Source: Stenotrophomonas acidaminiphila (GTDB taxonomy: Bacteria; Pseudomonadota; Gammaproteobacteria; Xanthomonadales; Xanthomonadaceae). From it: a DNA stretch of 64,000 bases. Of this stretch, positions 1 through 6,967 are shown piece by piece (the first letter of the stretch is position 1; each line of letters opens with the position of its first letter). The notes beneath the pieces are model-generated. The model had not been told where the DNA came from. It searched no databases and worked only from the letters and a program-made list of their open reading frames with translations. Where the stretch lies: contig CP019797.1 of assembly GCA_002951995.1 (NCBI GenBank), forward strand, positions 3,146,501-3,210,500, read 5' to 3'. The translations under genes and the position numbers were made by a program.

Positions 1-899
1 GCCGCCTGCGCCTCGATCCGCGACAGCCGCAGCAGCGCGGAAAAAGACTGCAGCAGGCCGTCGGCCTCGGCCAGCCCCGACTCCAGTTCGGCCAGCGCCG
101 CCGGCGACGCGGCAATGGCCGGTACCGCGCGCATCGTCTCCAGCCGGGTGCGCAGGCGGCTCAGCGGGGTGCGCAGGTCATGGGCGATGTGATCGGTGGC
201 GTGGCGCACCGCGTCGAGCAGCGCCTGGATCCGGTCGAGCATGCCATTGAAGCGCAGCGCGACGCGGTCGAAGGCATCGCCACTGCCATCGCTGCGCACG
301 CGCAGGTCCATTTCGCCGGCCGCCACCCGCTCGGCGGTGCGGTCCAGGCTGCCGAGCCGGCGCGCCACCCAGCGCGAGGTCCAGCCGCCGACCATCGCCC
401 CCATCACCGCCGCCGCCAGCAGCGCGGCCAGCGCCGAGTGCAGGATCAGGCGCAGGAAGCCGTCCTCCGAACGCATGCGCAGGCCGGCGACCAGGTACTG
501 GCCGTTGTCCAGCCGCTGCTGGTGCGCGACCACCCGCGGGGCGTCGTCGGCCTCGACGTCGGTGAACTCCAGCCAGCGCGCATGCGCGGTCCAGCCCGGC
601 ACGTTCGCCAGCGTGCCGACGATGACCTCGCCGCGCGCGTCCAGCAGCATGTACACCATGTCCGGGTCGTCCGGGGTGCCGATACGCCCCTGCAGTTCCT
701 CGCGCAGCCGCGCGTAGCCGGCGTGCCGGTAGAGATCGCGCAGCCCGGCCGCGTCGGTACGCACGACCTCGTGCGCGTCGCGCTCGAGCAGGGCGGACAC
801 CGCGGCATAGACGCCGGTGCCGAGCACGATGAACGCCAGCAGGAACGCGACCGACACCGCCAGCGCCAGCCGCGAGGTGGTGGAGCGCGGCAGGCGCAT
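1..899 (-). CDS. Sensor histidine kinase, 3' end beyond the window
   Basis: Membrane kinase of a two-component pair; the window holds about the first 300 residues. The N-terminus begins MRLPRSTTSRLALALAVSVA, a first membrane helix. A periplasmic stretch of about 120 residues follows, then a second helix near residues 145-170, a HAMP segment containing GEMDLRVRSDGSGDAFD, and a HisKA motif HATDHIAHDLRTPLSRLR whose His is the expected phospho-acceptor. The ATPase domain lies off the left edge. The ATG (899-897) shares one base with the TGA of the response regulator, so the two are translationally coupled and should be partners. The ligand is unknown; the class (QseC/CusS/TctE-like) is inferred from domain order. 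Confidence 0.85.
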   Translation of the reverse strand, partial: MRLPRSTTSRLALAVSVAFLLAFIVLGTGVYAAVSALLERDAHEVVRTDAAGLRDLYRHAGYARLREELQGRIGTPDDPDMVYMLLDARGEVIVGTLANVPGWTAHARWLEFTDVEADDAPRVVAHQQRLDNGQYLVAGLRMRSEDGFLRLILHSALAALLAAAVMGAMVGGWTSRWVARRLGSLDRTAERVAAGEMDLRVRSDGSGDAFDRVALRFNGMLDRIQALLDAVRHATDHIAHDLRTPLSRLRTRLETMRAVPAIAASPAALAELESGLAEADGLLQSFSALLRLSRIEAQA

Positions 900-1579
900 C
901 AGCCGTCGAGCCGGTAGCCGGCACCGCGCACCGTATGCAGCAGCGGCGTGGCGAAGCCATGGTCGATCTTCTGCCGCAGGCGGCTGATATGCACGTCGAT
1001 CACGTTGGTCTGCGGATCGAAATGGTAGTTCCACACCGACTCCAGCAGCATGGTGCGGGTGACCACGCGGCCGGCGTTGCGCATCAGGTACTCCAGCAGC
1101 ATGAACTCGCGCGGCAGCAGGTCGATGGCACGGCCTGCGCGCGAGGCGGTGCGGCGCAGCAGGTCCAGTTCCAGGTCGGCCACCTGCAGCCGCGTCGACA
1201 CGGCGGCCGGCGATGCCCCGGGAGCGCGCCGCGACAGGCCATCGAGCCGGGCACTGAGTTCGGCGAACGCGAACGGCTTGACCAGGTAGTCGTCGGCACC
1301 GGCGCGCAAGCCTTCCACCCGGTGGTCGACATCGGCCAGCGCGGTCAGCAGCAGCACCGGCACCGTATTGCCGGCGCCGCGCAGCGTGCGCAGCACGGTG
1401 AGCCCGTCCAGGCCGGGCAGCATGCGGTCCAGCACGACCGCCGCGTAGGTTTCGGTAGTGGCCATGAACAGGCCATCGCGGCCGTTGTCCACGCAGTCGA
1501 CGACGTGCCCGTCCTCGCGCAGTCCCTTGGCGATGTAGGCCGAAATCTGGGTATCGTCCTCGACGACCAGTATGCGCAT
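899..1579 (-). CDS. OmpR/PhoB-family response regulator
   Basis: DNA-binding response regulator of 226 residues. The receiver domain starts MRILVVEDD (acidic pocket), with the phospho-acceptor Asp in AAVVLDRMLPGLDG, the switch Thr in LLLTALAD and the conserved Lys in VKPFAF. A C-terminal winged helix follows (LPREFMLLEYLMRNAG, then VIDVHISRLRQKID and TVRGAGYRL). I start at 1579 because MRILVVEDD is the usual N-terminus; an upstream in-frame start would add ten residues that are not family-like. It is one base from the kinase start and lies downstream of two small secreted-protein genes on the same strand. The target genes are unknown. Confidence 0.9.
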   Translation of the reverse strand: MRILVVEDDTQISAYIAKGLREDGHVVDCVDNGRDGLFMATTETYAAVVLDRMLPGLDGLTVLRTLRGAGNTVPVLLLTALADVDHRVEGLRAGADDYLVKPFAFAELSARLDGLSRRAPGASPAAVSTRLQVADLELDLLRRTASRAGRAIDLLPREFMLLEYLMRNAGRVVTRTMLLESVWNYHFDPQTNVIDVHISRLRQKIDHGFATPLLHTVRGAGYRLDG

Positions 1580-1633
1580 GACGGCGTGGCTGTGGCCTGG
1601 GTCGGGCAAGCATAGCGCCGGCGGCGGCGCGGT

Positions 1634-1900
1634 TCAGCGGGTCGGAGCGGGCGTTGCCGCGGGGGCGGCGCGGTTGCCGCCGGACGCGGCTGGCGCGCGG
1701 CGCTCGCATTTGCCCAGCGCGCTGCGCTTGAGGCAGCGCGGCAGCACTTTTGCCGTTGCCGGGCGGGGTGCGGAAGCCGGCGCACTGGCGCCCGCGGGCG
1801 TAGCCGGGGCCGCAGGTGTGCCGGGCAGACCCGTGCCCCCCAGGACCGCCAGCATGACCAGGGCCGCCAGCGAATACGGGTGATGGATGCTGGTGTTCAT
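1634..1900 (-). CDS. Small secreted Ala/Pro-rich protein
   Basis: Unrecognised protein of 88 residues. It starts MNTSIHHPYSLAALVMLAVL, a probable signal peptide or membrane anchor, followed by an Ala/Pro/Thr-rich low-complexity segment and a short basic Cys-containing stretch (LPRCLKRSALGKCERR). The two Cys could form a disulfide in the periplasm. The gene is 54 bases upstream of the response regulator and follows another small secreted protein, so it may be in the same transcript. An upstream in-frame start adds only six residues. Function is not known; composition is all that can be described. Confidence 0.55.
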   Translation of the reverse strand: MNTSIHHPYSLAALVMLAVLGGTGLPGTPAAPATPAGASAPASAPRPATAKVLPRCLKRSALGKCERRAPAASGGNRAAPAATPAPTR

Positions 1901-1987
1901 GGCCCTGCCCTCGGTCACGGTGACTCGACCGGACGCAGGCGGATCACGCCGGCCGACGGACCGGCGTGACCCTCCCGGGCCGGGGAC

Positions 1988-2230
1988 TTACTTGCCGTCT
2001 GCCGGGGTGGCGGGCGTTGCCGGCTTGGCCGCGGCGGCGTGCTGGTGGTGCTTCTTGGCGTGGTGCTTGGTGGCCGGCGCGGTGGTGGTCTTGGCCGCCG
2101 GCGCCATCTGCATGGCCGGGGCCGCCGGGGTGGCGGGCGTGGCGGGGGTGGCCGGGGTCGACTGGGCGGCGAACGCGGTGCCGGCCCCCAGGGCCAGGCC
2201 GACGGCGAGGAGCAGGGCGGAGGTCTTCAT
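1988..2230 (-). CDS. Small periplasmic His/Lys-rich protein, acid-shock (Asr)-like in composition
   Basis: 80 residues. A clear signal peptide (MKTSALLLAVGLALGAGTAFA, cleaved after AFA) is followed by TPA repeats (ATPATPATPA), a cluster KHHAKKHHQH, and a second TPA tail. The AGGA ribosome site lies about 9 bases before the ATG. The disordered, His/Lys/Ala/Pro-rich mature part resembles enterobacterial Asr, a periplasmic acid-stress protein, but that is similarity of composition only. The His cluster could also bind metal. It lies on the same strand as the two-component system downstream, which could control it or be co-transcribed with it. Confidence 0.6.
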   Translation of the reverse strand: MKTSALLLAVGLALGAGTAFAAQSTPATPATPATPAAPAMQMAPAAKTTTAPATKHHAKKHHQHAAAAKPATPATPADGK

Positions 2231-2405
2231 GTGCGTGATCCTTTGGGCGGGCTACAGCGTGGAAGTTCGGGAAGATGGCGTTTCCAACCATCGCCGACAG
2301 ATTGCGCCGCGCCGGCTAACGGGAGCGTGGCGCAGGCATGAACGCGCTGTAATGTGCATCCGCCACGCAACCGCAACGCGGCCGTCATCGCCGCGTCATC
2401 GAACC

Positions 2406-2506
2406 GGCGGAGCATGGGAGGCCATAGCAGGGACGATGGATGGAGGCAGGATCAGCCTCCCACGAATTCCCCCGGCCGTGGCAACGATGCCACGGCCTTC
2501 TTTTTG
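2406..2506 (+). ncRNA. Candidate small RNA rich in GGA motifs
   Basis: The 328 bases from 2231 to 2558 hold no convincing protein gene. On the + strand a compact module ends in an intrinsic terminator. It has five GGA triplets between about 2410 and 2455 (in GGGAGG, GGGACG, GGATGGAGG and AGGATC), a small hairpin GGAGGC/GCCTCC with a 7-base loop, a C-rich single-stranded stretch (TTCCCCC), and then the terminator hairpin. Repeated GGA in loops is the hallmark of CsrA/RsmA-binding RNAs; the C-rich stretch could instead pair with ribosome-binding sites. No promoter was assigned, so the 5' end is a guess. Confidence 0.4.
2474..2506 (+). terminator. Intrinsic terminator with no + strand protein gene upstream
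   Basis: A perfect 9-bp stem GGCCGTGGC/GCCACGGCC with loop AACGAT is followed by TTCTTTTT. The T tract lies only on the + strand side, so it terminates rightward transcription. No rightward protein gene precedes it, which is the main argument for the small RNA. Confidence 0.7.
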
Positions 2507-2558
2507 CCGGTGCCGGCCGGCGCGGCGGTTACCGCGACGCCGGCACCCATGCCGTGCC

Positions 2559-3044
2559 TCAGCCCTCGGCGAACCGCCGCAGCGCGTCGCCCTGCAGCCG
2601 GTACACGGTCCACTCGTCCTGCGGCAGCGCGCCGGCGGCGCGGTAGAAGTCGATCGCCGGCGTGTTCCAGTCCAGTACCGACCACTCGAAGCGGCCGCAG
2701 CCCTGCGCCACCGCCAGCCGCGCGATGTGCTGCAGCAGTGCCTTGCCCGCCCCGCAGCCGCGATGTTCCGGGCTGACGTACAGGTCTTCCAGGTAGATGC
2801 CGTTGCGGCCCAGCCAGGTGGAATAGTTGTAGAAGTAGACCGCGTAGCCGATGGCCTGCCCGTCGCGCTCGCAGACCAGCGCCTGCGCCTTGGCATCGGC
2901 ACCAAACAGGCTGGCGCGGATCCCGGCCTCGTCGGTCTGCACCGACGATTCGGCCCTTTCGTAGATCGCCAGTTCGCGGATGAAATGCAGGATCAGGCCC
3001 GCATCATCGGCGGTGGCCGGACGGATGTGCAGGCCGGCAGCCAT
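2559..3044 (-). CDS. GNAT-family N-acetyltransferase
   Basis: Transfers acetyl from acetyl-CoA to an amine; resembles the diamine/spermidine acetyltransferase subgroup. About 161 residues with a complete GNAT fold: [21 protein letters not shown] at the start (residues 5 on), beta-strand [22 protein letters not shown] containing the CoA loop motif (R-G-C-G-A-G), and C-terminal strand [22 protein letters not shown]. The start at 3044 is the first ATG; a GTG at 3050 is possible. As read, the gene overlaps the 3' end of rpe by about 40 bases, an overlap that disappears if rpe stops early (see findings). Substrate unknown. Confidence 0.85.
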   Translation of the reverse strand: MAAGLHIRPATADDAGLILHFIRELAIYERAESSVQTDEAGIRASLFGADAKAQALVCERDGQAIGYAVYFYNYSTWLGRNGIYLEDLYVSPEHRGCGAGKALLQHIARLAVAQGCGRFEWSVLDWNTPAIDFYRAAGALPQDEWTVYRLQGDALRRFAEG

Positions 3045-3720
3045 GCTCACCCCGCGCCGCGGCGACGTTGGCGCGCATCTGCGCGATCACCTGCGCGTAG
3101 TCCGGGGCGTTGAAGATGGCCGAGCCGGCAACGAAGGCGTCGGCGCCGGCGGCGGCGATCTGGCCGATGTTGTCGGCCTTGACCCCGCCGTCCACTTCCA
3201 GGATCACCGGCTTGCCGAGCTTGTCGATCATCGCCCGCACCGCGCGCAGCTTCTCCAGGGTCGAGGGAATGAACGCCTGGCCGCCGAAGCCGGGGTTGAC
3301 CGACATCAGCAGCACCAGGTCCAGGTCCTCCAGCACCCAGTCGAGCACTTCCACCGGGGTCGCCGGGTTCAGCACCAGACCGGCCTTGCAGCCATGTGCC
3401 TTGATCAGCTGGATGGTGCGGTGGACGTGCCGCGACGCTTCCGGGTGAAAGCTGATCAGGCTGGCGCCGGCCTCGGCGAAGTCCGGCACGATGCGGTCCA
3501 CCGGCTCGACCATCAGGTGCACGTCGATCGGCGCGGTCACGCCATGCCTGCGCAGCGCCTGGCAGACCATCGGGCCGATGGTCAGGTTGGGCACGTAATG
3601 GTTGTCCATCACGTCGAAATGGACCCAATCGGCACCGGCGGCGAGGACGGTGTCGACCTCCTCGCCGAGCCGGGCGAAGTCGGCCGAGAGGATGGACGGG
3701 GCGATGATGCAGTTGGACAT
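3004..3720 (-). CDS. rpe: Ribulose-phosphate 3-epimerase
   Basis: Interconverts D-ribulose 5-phosphate and D-xylulose 5-phosphate in the pentose phosphate pathway, in the cytoplasm. TIM-barrel signatures are present in order: [34 protein letters not shown] (metal-binding His and Asp), [25 protein letters not shown] and [12 protein letters not shown], then a phosphate-binding segment [11 protein letters not shown]. As read it has 238 residues, with about 14 atypical ones at the C-terminus overlapping the GNAT gene. One more G in the G4 run (C4 on the + strand at 3050-3053) would give a TGA after 224 residues, the usual family length. Confidence 0.95.
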   Translation of the reverse strand: MSNCIIAPSILSADFARLGEEVDTVLAAGADWVHFDVMDNHYVPNLTIGPMVCQALRRHGVTAPIDVHLMVEPVDRIVPDFAEAGASLISFHPEASRHVHRTIQLIKAHGCKAGLVLNPATPVEVLDWVLEDLDLVLLMSVNPGFGGQAFIPSTLEKLRAVRAMIDKLGKPVILEVDGGVKADNIGQIAAAGADAFVAGSAIFNAPDYAQVIAQMRANVAAARGEHGCRPAHPSGHRR

Positions 3721-3731
3721 GACGGGGCCTT

Positions 3732-4061
3732 TCAGCGCTTGCGCAGGGTTTTGATGCGGTCGTAGGCGGCGTTGATCTGCCGGGCCTTCTTCTCGGCCTG
3801 GGCGCGCAGTTCGGGCGCTGCACCGGCCAGCTTGTCGGGGTGGTACTGGGAGATCAGGCGGCGGTAGGCCAGGTCGATCTCGGCATCGCTGGCCTCGCGG
3901 GTCACCCCCAGCTCGCGGTAGGGCAGGTCCTTGCCGAGCCTGAACCAGTCGCTGTCGAACGCATGCCCCAGCAGCATGCCCACCACCGCGCCGAACAGCG
4001 GGTTGGGCCTGAACAGCAGGGCGCCGGCGATGAATCCCAGCAGTTTTCCGTACCAGCGCAT
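3732..4061 (-). CDS. Short membrane-anchored J-domain protein (DjlA-like, no TerB domain)
   Basis: 109 residues. The N-terminus [17 protein letters not shown] plus a glycine-rich second segment ([15 protein letters not shown]) resembles the DjlA membrane anchor. It is followed directly by a J domain ([20 protein letters not shown], then the diagnostic HPD in QYHPDKLAG). J domains stimulate the ATPase of DnaK-type chaperones. The central TerB region of full-length DjlA is absent, giving a minimal anchored J protein. It lies 11 bases upstream of rpe on the same strand, so the two may be co-transcribed. Confidence 0.8.
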   Translation of the reverse strand: MRWYGKLLGFIAGALLFRPNPLFGAVVGMLLGHAFDSDWFRLGKDLPYRELGVTREASDAEIDLAYRRLISQYHPDKLAGAAPELRAQAEKKARQINAAYDRIKTLRKR

Positions 4062-4204
4062 GGGCGGGGCCGTGGCCTTGAAGATCGGGGCCGTATTTTA
4101 TGCCACAGCCGCCCCGGACGGCCTTACACTAGGCCGCCCGCCGTCCCGCCGCGGGCCCCCGGGTCCTGTGCCGACGGCTTCATCGCCAAGTTCCAGGAGT
4201 GCCC

Positions 4205-5131
4205 GTGCCGACCACGCTGCTGCAATCCGATCTTCCCGGCCTGCCCTTGCGCCACCGCGGCAAGGTGCGCGATGTATTCGATATCCCGCGCGAACGCCTG
4301 CCGGCCGACACGCCTGCCGGCGATTACCTGCTCATCGTGGCCACCGACCGCCTGTCCGCGTTCGACGTGGTGCTGCCCGACCCGATCCCGGGCAAGGGCG
4401 AGATGCTGTGCCAGGTGTCCAATTTCTGGTTTGCCAAGACCGCGCACCTGATGCCCAACCACCTGACCGGCATCGACGTGGCCAGCGTGCTGCCCGACGG
4501 CGTGGACCCGGCGCTGTACGCCCGGCGCGCGGTGGTCACCCGCAGGCTCAAGCCGGTGCCGGTGGAGGCCATCGCCCGCGGCTACCTGATCGGCAGCGGC
4601 TGGAAGGACTACCAGCGCACCGGCCAGGTCAGCGGCATCAAGCTGCCCGACGGCCTGCAGCAGGCGCAGCAGCTGCCCGAGCCGATCTTCACCCCGTCCA
4701 CCAAGGCCGCGGTGGGCGACCACGACGAGAACATCGACTTCGACGCGATGGTCAAGGCGGTGGGCGCCGAGCTTGCCGAGAAGGTGCGCGACGCGACCCT
4801 GCGCATCTACAAGTTCGCCGCCGAGTACGCGGCTGAGCGCGGCATCCTGCTGGCCGACACCAAGTTCGAGTTCGGCACCGACGCCGACGGCCGCCTGTAC
4901 ATCATGGACGAGATGCTCACGCCCGACTCCTCGCGCTACTGGCCGGCCGACGAGTACGCGGTCGGCACCAGCCCGCCGAGCTACGACAAGCAGTTCGTGC
5001 GCGACTACCTGGAAACGCTGGACTGGAACAAGACCGCCCCGGGCCCGGCGCTGCCGGCCGAGGTGATCGCGCGCACCCGCGACAAGTACGCCGAGGCCCT
5101 GCAGAAGCTGGCGGGCATCCACATCGACTGA
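4205..5131 (+). CDS. purC: Phosphoribosylaminoimidazole-succinocarboxamide synthase
   Basis: ATP-dependent ligation of aspartate to CAIR in de novo purine synthesis. 308 residues of the long bacterial/yeast-like form. Visible signatures: [11 protein letters not shown] (nucleotide-binding start), [81 protein letters not shown] and [12 protein letters not shown] choose GTG 4205 because AGGAG (4195-4199) lies 5 bases before it; the upstream GTG at 4199 overlaps that Shine-Dalgarno sequence. It is divergent from the J-domain gene. A GC hairpin without a T tract follows the stop (about 5138-5159). Confidence 0.95.
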   Translation: MPTTLLQSDLPGLPLRHRGKVRDVFDIPRERLPADTPAGDYLLIVATDRLSAFDVVLPDPIPGKGEMLCQVSNFWFAKTAHLMPNHLTGIDVASVLPDGVDPALYARRAVVTRRLKPVPVEAIARGYLIGSGWKDYQRTGQVSGIKLPDGLQQAQQLPEPIFTPSTKAAVGDHDENIDFDAMVKAVGAELAEKVRDATLRIYKFAAEYAAERGILLADTKFEFGTDADGRLYIMDEMLTPDSSRYWPADEYAVGTSPPSYDKQFVRDYLETLDWNKTAPGPALPAEVIARTRDKYAEALQKLAGIHID

Positions 5132-5188
5132 GTTCCCCGCGCGCCCGTCGGGGCGCGCGCCACCGCCCCTGCCGGGAGAAGAGGCCGC

Positions 5189-5668
5189 ATGGACATGAGT
5201 GCCGCACGCCCCATCGACCGTTGGTTCGCCAGCTATTCCGGCGACCACCGCAATCCCGTCAACCAGGCCATCCACGTGGTCGCGGTGCCGGCCATCCTGT
5301 GGTCGGTGATCGCTCTGTTGTGGTGCATCCCGCCGCTGCTGCCCTGGTTCCAGAACGGCATCTGGGCGGCGCTGGCGATGTTCGGCGCATGGGCGTACTA
5401 CAACCGCCTGTCGCGGTCGCTGGGCATCGGCATGCTGATCCTGTTCTTCGTCTCCGGCTGCCTGTGCCGGCTGCTGGAGGACCGCATCGGCGTGCGCGGC
5501 CTGCTGTACGCCGGCGTCGGCGTGTTCGTCGTCGCCTGGATCGCGCAGTTCATCGGCCACCACATTGAAGGCCGCCGGCCCAGCTTCCTCACCGACCTGA
5601 CCTATCTGCTGATCGGGCCGATCTGGGTGCTGGCCAAGCTGTACCGGCAGTTCGGCTGGAAGTACTGA
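5189..5668 (+). CDS. Mpo1/DUF962-family membrane protein
   Basis: 159 residues with four likely membrane helices. The family includes yeast Mpo1, an iron-dependent dioxygenase that shortens 2-hydroxy fatty acids. The conserved histidines are present in HRNPVNQAIHVVAVP near the N-terminus and in AQFIGHHIEGRRPSFL near the C-terminus, where the GHH..E cluster is the probable metal site. The start at 5189 has AGAGG just upstream; an ATG two codons later is also possible. The reaction in bacteria is inferred from the family. The gene stands alone, and a REP palindrome separates it from the convergent epimerase gene. Confidence 0.8.
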   Translation: MDMSAARPIDRWFASYSGDHRNPVNQAIHVVAVPAILWSVIALLWCIPPLLPWFQNGIWAALAMFGAWAYYNRLSRSLGIGMLILFFVSGCLCRLLEDRIGVRGLLYAGVGVFVVAWIAQFIGHHIEGRRPSFLTDLTYLLIGPIWVLAKLYRQFGWKY

Positions 5669-5701
5669 GCGGCGCGCACCCGCGGGCAGGCCAGGGACCG
5701 T

Positions 5702-5726
5702 GGATGCGGGGCGAGCCCCGCACTAC
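5702..5726 (-). repeat. GTAG-type REP palindrome
   Basis: On the - strand GTAGT is followed by GCGGGGC-TC-GCCCCGC and the tail ATCC. This is the layout of the GTAG-headed REP elements abundant in Stenotrophomonas (SMAG elements). It lies between two convergent genes and supplies the TAG stop of the epimerase gene. Similar palindromes with the same ATCC(A) tail occur at 53521-53588. Confidence 0.65.
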
Positions 5727-6583
5727 AGCCCGAACATGTCCCGGGTGGGATGGAACGGGCGTGGCGCATAGCCGAAGTCGCGGCGTGCCGGGTCGATATC
5801 GAACACCAGCGGCTCGCGCATGCGTGCCAGCGCGGCGGCGTTCATGCCGCGCAGGCGGCCCATGGCATGGGCCATCGCCAACGCCCCGCGGAACAGCGGC
5901 GCCGGCACCCGCAACAGCCGCGGCGGCGGCTGCAGCGACGCCAGCACCCGCCGCACCATTTCCGCATAGGCCAGGCGCTCGCCACCGCCGAGCGCATAGG
6001 CGTGCCCGGCGGTGGCCGGGTGCCGCAACACCTGCAGCGCGGCGTCGGCCAGATCCTGCACGTGCACCGGCTGGCGCAGGCCGTCGGCCCCGGCCGGCAG
6101 CACGAACACGCCGCTGCGGGTGGCCAGCCGCGCGATCGCGGTCAGCGTGGCATCGCGGCCGGCGCCATAGACCAGGGTCGGCCGCAGCACCGTGGCGGCC
6201 ACGCCACGGGCGCGTGCGACGGCGAACAGCGTGGCCTCGGCCTCACGCAGGCGGCGCGCGACATCGCGCTCGGCCGGTTCGCGCGAGTCCTCCTTGACCT
6301 CGACGCTGGTCGAGCCGAACGCGACCACCCGCGGCGCGGCGATGTCCGCGGCCTGATACCAGCGCGCAAAGTGGTCGAGCGGGCCGCAGCTGAACACCGC
6401 ATCGAACGGGCCATCGTCCCGCCAGTCGCCGGACAGGTCGCCCTGTCGCCAGCTCAGCCCCGGCGCGGCCGCACGCGGCGCGCGCGACACGGCCTGCACC
6501 CTCCAGCCATCGGCCAGCAGCCCGGCCAGCAGCCGTTCGCCGATCTGCCCGCTGCCGCCGAACACCAGTGCCCGCCGCGGCAT
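5723..6583 (-). CDS. NAD(P)-dependent epimerase/dehydratase family protein (atypical SDR)
   Basis: About 286 residues. A Rossmann N-terminus ALVFGGSGQIGERLLAGLL (GxxGxxG nucleotide site) is followed by FDAVFSCGPLDHFARW, a Ser strand VVAFGSTSVEVKEDSREP, VLRPTLVYGAGRD and a substrate segment HVQDLADAALQVL. The usual YxxxK catalytic pair is not evident, so it is best described as an atypical extended SDR, possibly sugar-nucleotide related. I place the start at 6583 where homology begins; an ATG at 6610 would add nine residues. It is divergent from the antiporter operon. Substrate unknown. Confidence 0.75.
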   Translation of the reverse strand: MPRRALVFGGSGQIGERLLAGLLADGWRVQAVSRAPRAAAPGLSWRQGDLSGDWRDDGPFDAVFSCGPLDHFARWYQAADIAAPRVVAFGSTSVEVKEDSREPAERDVARRLREAEATLFAVARARGVAATVLRPTLVYGAGRDATLTAIARLATRSGVFVLPAGADGLRQPVHVQDLADAALQVLRHPATAGHAYALGGGERLAYAEMVRRVLASLQPPPRLLRVPAPLFRGALAMAHAMGRLRGMNAAALARMREPLVFDIDPARRDFGYAPRPFHPTRDMFGL

Positions 6584-6967
6584 GTCTTCTGCGTGTTGCC
6601 CTGCTTCCATGCGGACAGCATAGGCGATGGCGGCACAGCGACGCGCCATGTCCGCGCACGGCCACCGCCATGGGCACCGCGATGGCATCCGCGGCGCGAA
6701 CACCGGACGCGCCGTTGCCGGTGCCTGGCGGGCCGGTCTCCGCGCCTGCCAGGCGCGCCGCAGCGCACGCGCGTCCGCCCTCCGGCAGCGCCACGCCGGC
6801 CCGTTCCGCCGGGGGCGGCCGGGCCTGCTGCCGGGGCGCGGACGCCGGCCACCCGGGGCGCCCGGCGCGGACCGCGAACCCGAACGGCTCGTTCATCTAC
6901 GGGGTTCCGGCGGCAAAAAAGCGCCTGCTAGACTGCTGGACCTGCTCGCGAATCCCGCATTCCCTGC
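6584..6967 (+). promoter_or_regulatory. Divergent intergenic region upstream of the antiporter operon
   Basis: 384 bases between the epimerase start and mnhA. No convincing gene: the frames here are rich in Arg, Ala and Pro. A plausible -10 (TAGACT, 6929-6934) with TTCCGG about 18 bases upstream could drive the antiporter operon. No operator was recognised. Confidence 0.3.

Noticed and set aside
5138..5159. GC-rich hairpin after purC as terminator
   Set aside because: No T tract follows, so it does not meet intrinsic terminator criteria.
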